Shown: positions 34,741 through 44,751 of the stretch, piece by piece | How the letters are laid out: each line of letters opens with the position of its first letter | Numbering within the stretch: position 1 is the stretch's first letter | Origin: Straminergon stramineum | Taxonomy: Eukaryota; Streptophyta; Bryopsida; Hypnales; Calliergonaceae | Assembly (NCBI GenBank): GCA_963920665.1 | Contig: OY987273.1 | Coordinates: 9,302,501 to 9,366,500 of the forward strand | Direction: 5' to 3' | DNA: 64,000 bases | Made by a program: the position numbers and the translations under genes | Notes under the pieces: model-generated | Seen by the model: the letters and a program-made list of their open reading frames with translations, nothing else | Databases searched by the model: none | What the model was told of the DNA's origin: nothing

Positions 34741-35984
34741 AATTTAGTCTCTATCTTTATTTTTTTATTCTAAGAGAATTTCTAATGCGATTTTGTTTTT
34801 GAAATTTGGTACAATTCAGGCTCATTTCTAAGAGTCCTTAGCAATGAACAAAAAGAACATTTCACTTTACAAATTTGTAAAGAAAAAAGTCCTTTATTTT
34901 CGTAATTCATTTTTGAGTGTTGCAATAGAATTTCAAAGGATTTTCTTAATAAATATACAAAGAACTGGTACTCAAAATAACAAATTAATTACGGTTTCAG
35001 GTTCAGGAAAATACAGGACACACATACATTTTGTAACCCATTCATTTAGAGCTTAATTTCCTATTTTCCTTTGTTCATTTTATGAGAACAATGCAATGAA
35101 AAAAAATTGAGGGTCTAAATTGGGAACCCAAAGGCTTCTAAAAATCCAAGTGCCGTAAAGTCCTCAACCTTTTTGAAAAAACACTAAAATTGAATCACTC
35201 TCTTTGTTTTTCGATTTCACTTCATGAATCATGTTAAAATTTTGTTTGAATTGATAAAATCATTTGCTACTTGAAAATTCTCTTAAAAAACAACCATATG
35301 ACAGTTTAATCTCAAACTTACATGCCAACAAAAATACGAACATACGGTCACATGCTTCATGTTTGCTTCCAAAGATTTCAGGTGAATAAGATACAACTTC
35401 CTTTTTCAAACAAATCATTTTTGTAAATTACTTTAAAATCCTTCATTGTAAATTTGTGATGAATTTACTAATTACATCTCTTCATAGTTGATTCATTATA
35501 AGTATACACACTAAAACAATAAAACCACAATTGCTTTAACGGGTCGTCATGATAATTCAAATATCAATGAAATTGTTGGAACACAACTTCTAAGAAGGTC
35601 CAAGTAATTCCATATCATAAATGAAATGGTCTTCTTCCAAGACTTCTTCCAAATGAAATTGAACGGGCTTAGAAACTTTTGCACCCACACATCATACATC
35701 ATGCAATTTGTCATACAAGCTTGTCAACTAAATAGCCATCTACATTCAAGAAGAAATATTGCACTTTGCATTCAAACAAGAGATATTTTTGATTTGTCAA
35801 AAATTGATATTCATTCAAAAACAATTCAAATACATTGAAAAATTCAAAATGTATGTCTAATTTCACATATATTGACATACTCTAGGGGTGCATATATACT
35901 AAGCAATCTACATGCATAAATCCAAAGTTCTACATTTATTAAATATTTATAAAACTCTATATAGTACACCCTTGCACTATATTA
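34741..35984. other. AT-rich spacer inside hAT copy 2
   Basis: No recognisable gene; small open frames 34844-35056 and 35626-35838 carry no motif. No counterpart is visible in copy 1, where the assembly gap lies. Confidence 0.45.
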
Positions 35985-37466
35985 CTAATATGAATGTTGG
36001 AAGTGTTCATCCAGCATAGGCCAATTGAATTGGCTAGTGAACCAATTGATGATGTGGGCCAAACCACCCCAATGACCATCACCTCTTTGACAAAGCCAGT
36101 CCAAGTATTTGTGAAACACAATTCCCAATTGGTGGTGGCTAAACATGGCCATTGCATTTGTTTCCCATTGCAATTTGCTGTAGTTCTCTGACATGCATTG
36201 TTTATTGATCCTTTGAGTTATTTTACCAATCGCATATTCCTCCAATGCATGTGATAAATGTGGAATGATTTCCACATTTGCATCTCTTCTATGCAAATAT
36301 GCAATGCTTGGATCCACCCACCACCTCCTTGTTAAAGCTTCGTTCATGTCACTTGCAGATGTGAACGTATACAAGGATTTCATTGGTTCGGTAGCTACAA
36401 TAGTCATGCCCCAATCGCAAATGCCAATGTAAACACGTGATTCATCATCAGGAAAATGAAACATGATGTTGTTTGGAGAAATATCATTGTATAGATGTCT
36501 AGACACATGTACTGCATTCATGATATGCACTATTGCCCAGGCAAGCTCGGTGCGCTTCTTCCGAAACCAAGCAAGATGAAAAGCTTTAATCACATCAGAC
36601 TCTGTTGGGTTCAAATACTATAACCGAACATATATGTTGTTTCGATAATCGTTATCTAAGTTCAACATTTGCCGAAGTGTTCCGTCATTCCACCAATACG
36701 AGTACCCTTCATTTGTTCTTGCATGAACTGCAACAAACCATATGACTCCTGAATGTGGAATCCTCACTGCCATTGATTCATTCTGATGTTCCAACTTTGC
36801 AAGCTGAGGGTGCGTACTGTGGTGGTTGGATATCTTTGCTGGAAACTCCCAAGATGGAGCTATCCCTAGACATCCTTCAATTCTCACCCTTCGAATCGTT
36901 GCATATCCTCCCTTCATGATTAAGCCATCTTGGGGAATCCCCCGTGCGGTGTCCAAAAGCGCTATAAGATGACGTCTACCCATATCCAATTCAGCAAGAC
37001 CCTCACGGCTAGTCCACCAACCCAATGACCCTCATCTATTACACCTCTTTCCATATGGGGCGCAACGCCCAATAAACAATTGAGCTTTGAGAATGACTTA
37101 CTCAAAGCCTTCATCATATGCAAGGTATTTTTTGTTATATTTTGCGAGAACTACATTAGCGTTCCACAATGCATCATGCACCTTGTTCTCCAAACATTTG
37201 TTGAAGCTCCTCTTCTCCGTCTCCTGTTGCCATTGTAGAATGTATAAGGCACCCAACATTCTCTGCGTTATGTCTGCCTTGAATTTGGATGGATACTCCT
37301 CTCCATATCTTATATATTTTGTGTCAAAAGACATAGTGGTTTCTGATTTATAAAATTTTGCAATGCATTCGGTCATGAATGCTTTGCATGCATCGGATGG
37401 AATTTCCTTACTTGCCACCTCTTGTACCACTTGTTTTCCCTTTGCCGCCTTCTTTGATCTTGGCAT
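35985..37466 (-). pseudogene. Protein-kinase-like gene carried by hAT copy 2
   Basis: Minus strand, ATG 37466, basic start MPRSKKAAKGKQ. The first frame runs to 37098; a donor-like GTAAGT at 37101 and an AG at 37010-37009 would join 37466-37102 to 37008-35985 in frame (463 codons), removing a 93-nt intron. The second part has a Gly-rich-loop-like MKGGYATIRRVRIEG, an FPAKIS Lys motif, a catalytic loop HLYNDISPNNIMFH (Asp at 36485-36483) and ICDWG in place of DFG (Asp at 36416-36414). All core catalytic residues are therefore present, in an unusual YND/DWG form. One TAG at 36620-36618 interrupts it. The substrate is unknown. A GC array begins about 180 bp upstream. It may be a captured host kinase or an element gene. 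The intron model is inferred. Confidence 0.65.
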
Positions 37467-37639
37467 CGTGATAAATTTTTAATACCCGAAATTTGTAACT
37501 GAAACTTTGAAGTTTGCTACAAAAAATAGGAATAATGGGGCCCCCAAATAAGACTTCCGCCTTCTCGAGGAGAAGAACCAATGGAGGACGAACTACCAAG
37601 CTCTCCACTCCACACTTGCAAAACACAAGGGGCAAGGCA

Positions 37640-38085
37640 AAAGTGATTGCGGACGGGCCGTCCACCCTTCTTATATGGGGCGGATGGCTCGTCCACGTCC
37701 GCCTTGTTGCGGCCGTCCGATTGTCCACCTCGTTGCAACCGTCCGATCATGCAGACGGCATTTTGTCCACCTTGTCGCAACCGTCCGATCGTTCGGCCAC
37801 ACTCCGACCGCCTTGAGATGGCCGTCCGCCTTGTCGTAGCTGTTCGATTCCAGGAACGATCTTCTGTCCGCCCCGAGCCAGTCATCCGACCGTGTGGACG
37901 GTCATTCATCTACCTCGAGTTGGCCATCCGATTAGCAGGACCATCGGCGTCCGCTAGATCCGACAGTCGGCTTGTTGCGGACGCCGTGAGCTCGTCCGAT
38001 CGGACGGACGGCAGGTTGTCCGCAAGATCGGACGGTACGGATCGCATGGATGCGGTAGCCCGTCTAGCGACGACAGACGGATGAA
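37640..38085. promoter_or_regulatory. GGACGG/CCGTCCGC array upstream of the kinase-like gene
   Basis: About 450 bp rich in cgtccg, gaccgtcc, gcggacg and cggacgg in both orientations, starting about 180 bp upstream of the kinase-like ATG on its 5' side. Open frames here (such as 37647-38084) are Arg/Ser/Pro-rich by-products. Role inferred from the same placement at the other genes. Confidence 0.55.
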
Positions 38086-38089
38086 ACAA

Positions 38090-39185
38090 GGTGGATAGAA
38101 GAGATGAATTGCCCGATCAAAGATTTGAATTTCTCTTGAACATCTCTAAGTCAAACATAGGTATCATATTCAACATTTCAGTTTCAAATGAAAGTAAGAA
38201 TGAAGTAAATCATCTATCATGGAAATGAAAAAAAATTATAGAGGGATAGCCGATGAGGTTTGCTTGTTGAAATACTCTCACCATTGAGATTCTCATGTTT
38301 ACATAATTTTATCTTAAAATTATTAATGTTCTAGTATGTATCTTGAATATACTCAACTTATCAATTCTCTTATGAATAAAAACTAAACATCTTTTGGGGG
38401 AATTTATCTTCCTACATTCTCATGCTCTCATCTAAATTCTTCAAGTCTTCAACATACCAAATTATAAAATAGTACTCACAAGTGGAAATATTTATTGTTT
38501 CAATAATTAGAAGCCAAAAATCTAGTCAAGCAAATAGCAAAATCATTTGTTTCAGTCACCTTGAATGCAAATAGCCAAATATCTTACAATCTATGTGGGT
38601 TAAGTTTTTGAAATTACTTCTACACATTTATAAATTGCTATAGTACAAAATCGTACAATCCAACATGCCAAAAACATTGTTCCTACATTTTCTACTTCTT
38701 TGTAATTGAAATGGCAATTCTAAATCACTAAATGGTCTTGGATGGAAAAAAGCCTTCGGACTTCAAGGTTTAGGGTTCAATTTCTAGTAGCAAATGCAAC
38801 TAAAATGGTGGTTCTCGCTATTCTACAAACCTCTATTGTATATTTGGGACATCCTTTGCATTTGCAATTCACCTATTCACATTGAATGATTGAAATGAGA
38901 AAATTATAGGAAGTGGTCTAATACATTTTCCATTTTCACAAATACCCATTAACCCATAGTCATACATCAATGGTATTAAATCCTACAAATTACGTGACAT
39001 AAATATCGCTTCATTAAAATATAAAAATACAATGTATTTGTATCAAAATCACAAAAAGGTGATTACAACTCGTCAAGAGCATTGTGCTATATTTGCCGCA
39101 CTCTACTGTCTATGTACATTGCAATGAGTGAACCATACAATAAAACAAACATAAGATGACTAGAATACCATACTCTACTTAACTA
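38090..39185. other. AT-rich spacer between kinase-like gene and ORF-B
   Basis: Non-coding AT-rich DNA, no recognisable gene or repeat. Confidence 0.5.
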
Positions 39186-39187
39186 CT

Positions 39188-40276
39188 TTACTCGGAATCG
39201 GAATCAGAATCCGAATCCTTCTTGTCATTTGGGCCTGAAGGATGTACCCCAATATATGGTCCACCTCCATAGTTGTAACCATATCCACTTGATGCACCTC
39301 CTTTTCCATATTCATTTCCAAAAGAAGGACCTCCAAAGGTTGGAGGAGGAATTGGAGCACTTTCTCAGGACCCTCTTTCACTTGATACGCCATAATAAGG
39401 GCCTCCCTAATGCCCATATGAACCATGTGTAGTCGATCCAGAGTAGTATTGAGAGCCTCCTTGGCTAGAACCACCATAGTGTATTGTTCCATGGCTTCCT
39501 TCTATACTTTGAGAGCCAACTCAGGGGGCGTTACCATAATCTGAACCACCTATCCCATCTCGTGATCCATGTGCATTATAGTCACGGTAGTAGGACCCAT
39601 CATGTTGCCGACCCCGGTCTTCCACGCTTCGGCGCATGGCCTCCTGCATTTGTTGTTGGTATTCAATGTCTTCCCGATCTTCTCGATGTTCGTGTCTCTC
39701 ACCAAATGTCACGGGTGCTAGATCATCATCAACATCATCTTCATCTGACCAATCATCTTCAGCATCCTTCAAGACGACCGAAGGGAGTCCTCCATAGCCT
39801 TGATTGGACCACTCTGGCATGCAATTGCTTAGTCCAACCCAGTTAGTAGGAATTATGGCTTCCTCGCGAGTTAAATTCTTGACATTGCACTCTACAACCG
39901 TGTGCCAATCTACTTCTTTATGGAGTACTATCTCCGCCCAAATCATAGCCATGTTTGAATAGTTCATGACGTTTGGTTTGGAGCTTGGTAAACTTGATGC
40001 AGATGTTATCTCCTCATATCGGCGAACAAAGTGTTCACTCTTACATGTGGACATTTGTCCCTCCCAACGACGAACTTGCACCTCTGCACGATCACGTGAC
40101 CATAGTTTGGAGAGGTGCATCATTTTTACGTACTTCTTGCATGTTGTGCAGTCCCATATTTTCTTGGGCTCCATTTCCCATCCCTTCTTCGCAGCACAAG
40201 TTACGTTTGCCCACTCTTTCCAATCCATCTCTTGTGATTTCCCCTTCTTACTTCCTCCACCACTTTCGTGCGACAT
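39188..40276 (-). pseudogene. ORF-B copy 2: KYVKM-module protein with Gly/Ser/Tyr-rich tail
   Basis: Frame of 363 codons including the stop, from ATG 40276 to TAA 39190-39188, broken by TGA 39523, TAG 39409 and TGA 39367 (first bases, minus strand). Residues 1-20 are basic and Gly/Ser-rich. Residues 41-125 are the WDCTTCKKYVKM...EHFVRRYEEI...AEIVLHKEVDW module, also present in ORF-A. Residues 170-225 are acidic and Arg/Glu-rich (DDWSDEDDVDDD). From about 228 on it is a low-complexity Gly/Ser/Tyr tail (SQGGSQYYSGS, GYGYNYGGG) ending in an alternating Asp/Ser run. Such tails often mediate self-association. Function unknown. It is transcribed divergently from ORF-A; the GC array at 40600-41265 is upstream. 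Copy 1 keeps only the N-terminal part. Confidence 0.7.
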
Positions 40277-40599
40277 GATAACCTCCAAACCTCAATTAAT
40301 AATGAACCGAAAGGATTACAAAGTCTAAATGCAATTTCCACCCGCTTTGGCTAAATGTACCAAATAAAAAGTAAGAATTTGGATTAAAACAAAGTGCACC
40401 TACTGTTATTGACAACCTAATCAACCGTAAAAGTGAGCACCTTGAGTTTCTGACAACCTAATCAACTTGAACTCGGTTCAAGTAATTAAGAACACTCAAA
40501 TGAACTCTGTAAAATTCAAGACTTATAAGTTGGGGCAACCCCTAATCACTCAAACCAATCTGCTTAAAAAAAAGTAATACGAACACAGTCGTTCATGCA

Positions 40600-41265
40600 C
40601 CAAGCCAAAAGGGGCGCGCAGATTCTCGAAGGCACTAGATCACCCACTTCGGAAGGGAAACGATTGTGAAGAAATGAGCAGTTCGCGCCGCCATTTGTGT
40701 GGTCGGCGCTTTAGGGTATGCGTACGCTGCCATCCGCATCAGACGGCATGAAGGCAGAAGGGCAGATCGTGCAGTCTGAAATCACCGTCCACTAGATCGC
40801 ACGGTCATCGACAAGCAGCGGACGGAGCGGCGCGGACGCGGATGGGGACTGCGGACGGCGATTGTGGATGCGCGGACGAGGATTGCGGACACACGAATGG
40901 GCGGATGGAAAGGAGCGTGGTAGGGAGTGTGGAACTGAGGGAGGGAGGGAGGGGATTTTCAGTTTGGGAGTTCGTGTTTGGTTTAGTATTTATAGCGTTC
41001 GAGCGGGCAGATGGAAAGGAGCATGAGAGGGGAGAGGTGGGCGGGACCTTGGAAGGGAGGGGATTTTCAGTTTGGGAGTTCGTGTTTGGTTTAGTATTTA
41101 TAGCGTTCGAGCGGGCAGATGGAAAGGAGCGTGAGAGGGGAGAGGTGGGCGGGACCTTGGGAGGGAGGTGTTTTTCAATTTCTGAATTGTTAGTTGGGCG
41201 GACGGGCGGACGGAGAGGAGCGTGGGAGGGAGAGGTAGGAGGAAGAGGTGGGCGGGAGGGAGGGA
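40600..41265. promoter_or_regulatory. GGACGG array on the ORF-B side, copy 2, with 108-bp tandem duplication
   Basis: GC-rich counterpart of 10700-11395. Positions 40951-41058 and 41059-41166 are a tandem duplication (108-bp period, 'ggggattttcagtttgggag ... ggtgggcgggacctt') not seen in copy 1; each unit holds a TA-rich 'tagtatttatagcg'. The array is interrupted at 41271 by a solo LTR and resumes at 42377-42575. Confidence 0.6.
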
Positions 41266-41270
41266 AGGAG

Positions 41271-42376
41271 TGTCACGACTCTCATCACAAAGCGTGCCCG
41301 TGCCACCTTGGTGAGCAAGGGAGACATTGGGGGTGACTCCCCAAGCCTTGCAAGAGATGAGGTGAGGGGGACTAGGAGTCCCGAGCGATCAGAGCAATGT
41401 AGCGCTCTGATCCAGACGAATTTGGGGGCGTGTGATACATGTTTGGAAAGGTCTTGAGAAGATGCTTCTAGCCGTCTAAAGAACGCGTAATTTGGACTTG
41501 CGATTCAAAAGTTATGGGCGTTCAAAGTTGGGGGTGTCCTGGTCGCGCCGGGAGTGTCCCGAATATTTAGAGGGCGATAACTTTGCGATTACTTGTCTGA
41601 ATGGAGCAAGTGAGTAGTTCATAGGCATCTATGCTTTGCGCAGATGTCAAAAATGGGGTCGCATGTGCGATTTGGATCCCGTACCGCAAAGTTATGCCGG
41701 GTGGAAGTTCGGGAGTCCCAAACTAGCGCGAATCGGGAGAAACGGGGTGGTCTTCCAAAACAAAACGGTGTTTGGGAGTCCCCCTTGACATACAAGGGGG
41801 AGTCTGCCGAATCCCACAAAAAGTACTATAGGAGGGTTTGGTCTCCCTCCTCACTCCCTCTTGGAGCCTTGGTGAGTCCCGGTGACTCAAGGTTGGTGGT
41901 GTGGGGTCACCACCACTCCAAGGCACTATGGGACACTTGGGTGTGTCCTGTGACACCGGTTGGGTGGAGTCCCACTCCTTGCTAGGCTATGTGAGGTGTC
42001 CCGAATGGTGAGTCCCGATTAGTGATGAAGTGAAAAGTAGCAAATATACAAGGAGCCTAGTATGGAGTTGGGGTTACATTCAAGGGCGGTTAGGACCATG
42101 GTGAGTAGTACCACCATGGATCCTTGCACAATAAGATAGAAGTTCCGCCCCATGTTACCAAGTAACATGCCCCAGTGTCATGATGGGTGTGTGTGTGTGC
42201 TAGTAGTCCCGGTGACTGGGACTTAGCACAAAGAGTTGGAATTGAGGACTAACATTGGATGTGTGTGGCATGTGTAGTGTTAGAAAAGCGTGACCCATGG
42301 TGCCACTAAAGTATCAAGTGCTTGAGAAGCATTGGAAGGGAACTTAAGGTGATAAGTGTCACTAAGGGGTGCGACA
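41271..42376. mobile_element. Solo LTR with AGGAG target duplication
   Basis: Starts TGTCACGACTC and ends GGTGCGACA, the TG...CA form of retrotransposon LTRs. It is flanked by AGGAG on both sides (41266-41270 and 42377-42381). The same place in hAT copy 1 lacks it (empty site near 11290). No internal domain remains, so it is a product of LTR-LTR recombination. Same family as 55677-56797. Confidence 0.9.
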
Positions 42377-42589
42377 AGGAGGGAGGCGTTTTTGAGTTTG
42401 GAAGTTGGTGTTTCGTTTACGGCGTATGGGCGGTCGGGCAGACGGAGAAGAGCATGGGAGGGGAGAGGTGGGCAGGAGGGAGGGAGGGAGGAGTTTATCA
42501 ATTTTTGAATTGGTGGACGAGTGGACGGGCGGGAGAGGTGTTTTGAACTATGTGGAGATGGGTGGACGGACGGTTTAGCAAGCAGAGCT

Positions 42590-44390
42590 TGCATTACATG
42601 GTGAATTAAGAAAAGTAGAGAAATTATTTTTAATATGTTATGTCATGAGGTCTTAAATTGATACAACTATCAAAAGTAACATCCCAGAGTCTCTTGTTTG
42701 AAAAATCATTTGATTTGTAAATAAAGAATTCAAATAAGTGTATAAAGAAATTTTATTTTACATTGGTGCTTTTGTACAAGTTTGTAATGTCAACAATACT
42801 TTTTGACTAATAGCAAAAGAAATTCGATGTTAAGATCGTAACAAAAGCCTTCGTGGTTCAATTTATAATATTTATTATTCTTTTTCATGCCTTTCAAGGA
42901 AAATAATGAATCCCTAAACTCCCAAAGGCCCTACATGGCTACACTCTTATATAGGATTCTTATCATATGTGATCTCAATTAAATGATTTATTTCTAAATT
43001 TTTGGTTTAAGATTCTTCACTCAAGAGTTAAATTTTTCAACACAAGATATTCTAAAATGAAATTCATTAGTGTCAAAAATCTAAAGTGAAGAAAATGAGA
43101 AGCCCAACAATCTAGTATAGCAAGATGGAAGAAAAAATTTCTTGGGCTTACTTTAAATGCAAATACCAAGCGCAATGTATGTACTCAAAGTTTTCAAGAT
43201 GACAAGATAACTCAATTAACTTTTATACTAGTCTAGTATAAATTCCAATGGTTAAATATGCCCAAAAATCAATTTTTAAAATTTTTGTCTCTTTGCATTC
43301 AAAATGGCAATTTTGAGTGATATTTGAAGGGAAAAAAAGCATGAAGGCTTTAGGGGTTCCAGATTTTAGAAAATCCTAGGCCTACATAACTACAAAACTA
43401 ACATAAGCAATTCAATCAATATTATAAATTTATAATTTAAAAGATATGATATTATGAACCTTTCTATATAATCATTTGCAAAAAAGTTTTGAGATGAAAC
43501 ACACTTGTAATCCTTGAAGTATGACCGTTTCTAATTTCTTGTAATTGAACACTCATCATATTTGAAGGTCAATCACATTGTACATTACCTAAGCTCTAAT
43601 ATTTTGGGGTTGTTATAAATTTATGATCGGTTCACAATTTAGGATGCACACAAGTATACATAGGTATAAGTGTCAAAGTGTGTATGATATGAATTTTCAA
43701 TTCATTTTGTTGTATAAATGCTTACTTTAATCTTGTCTACAACATTTCACATTACAATAAAATGCTTGAATCATTTTAGTACCATCCTATACATTTGATA
43801 AATGTTATAATAGAATAAGGAGATAATATAATTTCTTTTAGTATATTCATAATTTCATATCGGTGTTCTAAACTATGAATACATTTGACAACAAAAATTG
43901 AAGACACTCTCTAAGTTATAATTGAATGTTCCACATTTATTTAATGGCTCATAATAAAGTGATAATTGAGGTGCTAAATCTTAAGAAAAATTGAAACCTA
44001 CATGAGTAACATACTAACATGAGTACATGACAAAATAAGAAAGGTCTACATCTGCATTATATTGTCATGATTGCATTCCAAACTACAAAGGAATCATAGT
44101 CTCATAGGTAAAACATATTCCACACATTGCATCAATAATTTTGAAAATTTGTGCAATGTTATAAATTCAATATGTACAATTGAGGGTTGTATAACTCTGA
44201 TTTTTTTTGGAGGGTTAGGGTTTAGGGTTTAGGGTTTAGGGTTTGGACTTTGGAGAGCCTGTTTAAATGTGGGAAGGAATATCTGGAATTACCTTTTCCT
44301 ACATTAATACTACATTGGATACTTCTAGCATTCAAGAGTATTTTTTGTACATGAATCTATCCTTCTCCGGATTCAATGCTTTTGGACTAC
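42590..44390. other. Conserved AT-rich spacer inside hAT copy 2, with telomere-like repeat
   Basis: Non-coding; counterpart of 11400-13200. A TTTAGGG tract (about four units) lies at 44213-44241. Confidence 0.7.
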
Positions 44391-44530
44391 CGGTAGACTG
44401 ACGTCAGATGGGGTCTCCTGCGATGTGAACAGTATTGCGTTTGATTGGTTGGCAACTACGGATGGCCTAAGCAGACGGGATGGTCAGGGAGCGGCCGGCG
44501 GTTGGGATTGGCGGACGGGTATATGGGGGG
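44390..44530. promoter_or_regulatory. Short GGACGG array upstream of ORF-A, copy 2
   Basis: Only about 140 bp with gcagacgg and gcggacgg words, about 220 bp before the ORF-A ATG; shortened against copy 1 (13205-13560). Flanks are conserved, so the difference is array contraction or expansion. Confidence 0.5.
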
Positions 44531-44751
44531 ATGGCCTCCTCATTTGCTCTTACTTCTACTCTCCTTCGGCGCCAGGTTGGATGTGCTACTGCTGCTTTAT
44601 GTGTCAGTTGCTCCTACAGGGTGGAGAGTGGGGGTCCTTGAGCTTTTGTTACTATTGCCGATTTATGCTGTTATTTATTTACACACATCTCACGGTACTC
44701 ACGTGCCATGGTACTATTTTTCGAAGGGCTCAAAAATTCTAATCATCTATC

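Noticed and set aside
36618..36620. TAG as the natural end of a short kinase-like gene
   Set aside because: The catalytic loop and DWG motif continue in the same frame two codons later, so it is more likely a premature stop.
37647..38084. Long open frames through the GC arrays (also 9386-9937, 10707-11360, 10942-11322, 13361-13834, 17550-17858)
   Set aside because: Arg/Pro/Gly-rich translations of CCGTCCGC repeats, open on several frames and strands at once; no domain and not conserved between copies.
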